Assembly: GCF_002556545.1 (NCBI RefSeq)
Contig: NZ_CP022685.1
Location: 8,720,001 to 8,784,000, forward strand
Length of the DNA: 64,000 bases
Source of the DNA: Streptomyces formicae
GTDB lineage: Bacteria > Actinomycetota > Actinomycetes > Streptomycetales > Streptomycetaceae
Direction of reading: 5' to 3'
The notes below the pieces were generated by a model. The model saw nothing but the letters and a program-made list of their open reading frames with translations, was not told the DNA's origin and did no database searches. The translations under genes and the position numbers were made by a program. This document shows, piece by piece, positions 63,793 to 64,000 of the stretch. Every line of letters begins with the position of its first letter. Positions within the stretch are counted from its first letter, which is position 1.

Positions 63793-64000
63793 ATGTCGCA
63801 GGAGCGCGGGACGATCCCGCTGTACACCCGCCGCACGGGCCTCGACCCGTCCGACGAGTTGCGCCGCGCCACCGAAGGGCAGCCCGTCAGCACGCTCGGC
63901 GAGGTGCCCGAAGGCGGCACCGCCTGGCTGGTGACGGGCTATCACGAGGTGCGCCAGGTACTCGGCGACCACGTCCGCTTCTCCACCCGCCGCCGCGTCG
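63793..64000 (+). CDS. second cytochrome P450, 5' part only
   Basis: ATG 63793, 8 bp after the preceding P450 stop with GGGGA upstream, opens 69 codons to the window edge. MSQERGTIPLYTRRTGLDPS, then AWLVTGYHEVRQVLGDHVRF matches the N-terminal strands and B-helix region of bacterial P450s (YxxVRxVLxDxxRFS). No heme loop is in view. It is evidently the second of an oxy gene row. Confidence 0.8.
   Translation, partial: MSQERGTIPLYTRRTGLDPSDELRRATEGQPVSTLGEVPEGGTAWLVTGYHEVRQVLGDHVRFSTRRRV

Overview
The window is very GC-rich DNA with strong G/C third-position bias, few and meaningful TTA codons, and Streptomyces-style gene neighbours. It reads as a Streptomyces (or close actinomycete) chromosome. 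Its right-hand four fifths are most of a large nonribosomal peptide cluster of the glycopeptide (dalbaheptide) superfamily. The cluster runs off the right edge.

Left flank (1-11.3 kb), ordinary chromosome: a polytopic membrane protein cut by the left edge; a LysR regulator divergent from a succinate dehydrogenase/fumarate reductase operon (sdhC-sdhA-sdhB); an acyl-CoA synthetase; an AraC-GyrI regulator; and a UvrA2/DrrC-type UvrA paralogue.

Precursor and accessory block (11.5-26.2 kb): on the minus strand hmaS-hmo, and divergently a prephenate dehydrogenase. Then comes one long plus-strand operon: a fusion of a degenerate Hmo domain with the aminotransferase HpgT, dpgA, dpgB, dpgC, an alpha/beta hydrolase, mbtH and an exporter-type ABC half transporter. 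A response regulator/histidine kinase pair follows. These genes account for 4-hydroxyphenylglycine (Hpg), for 3,5-dihydroxyphenylglycine (Dpg, although no dpgD is seen), for NRPS activation and for export.

Assembly line (26.5-62.6 kb): four collinear NRPS genes, eight modules: [C*-A-T, C-A-T, C-A-T-E] [C-A-T-E] [C-A-T-E x3] [C-A-T-X-(dead A)-TE]. The second-from-last domain region carries the HRxxxDD signature of the P450-recruiting X domain, and P450 genes follow directly (62.6 kb to the edge), as in glycopeptide clusters. By-eye specificity codes give Hpg at module 5 and Tyr/beta-hydroxyTyr at module 7. Modules 1, 2, 4, 6 and 8 share one code that I infer to be Dpg; module 3 is unassigned (Trp is a guess from type V glycopeptides). 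The predicted product is an octapeptide, L-L-D-D-D-D-D-L, rich in phenylglycines and oxidatively cross-linked. It is closest in concept to type V glycopeptides (complestatin, kistamicin, corbomycin), but does not match a seven-module line.

Control: two near-perfect 29-bp sites of the form GTCCAA-N17-TTGGAC lie before the precursor operon and before the first NRPS gene. They match the StrR/Bbr-type operator, so both operons are probably switched on together by a StrR-family activator outside the window. At least four TTA codons lie in three NRPS genes, suggesting bldA control. Most unusual points: the vestigial adenylation domain between X and TE, the degenerate starter C domain, the epimerase in the Tyr module, recently homogenised A domains in modules 1/2 and 4/6, and the catalytically dead Hmo half fused to HpgT.
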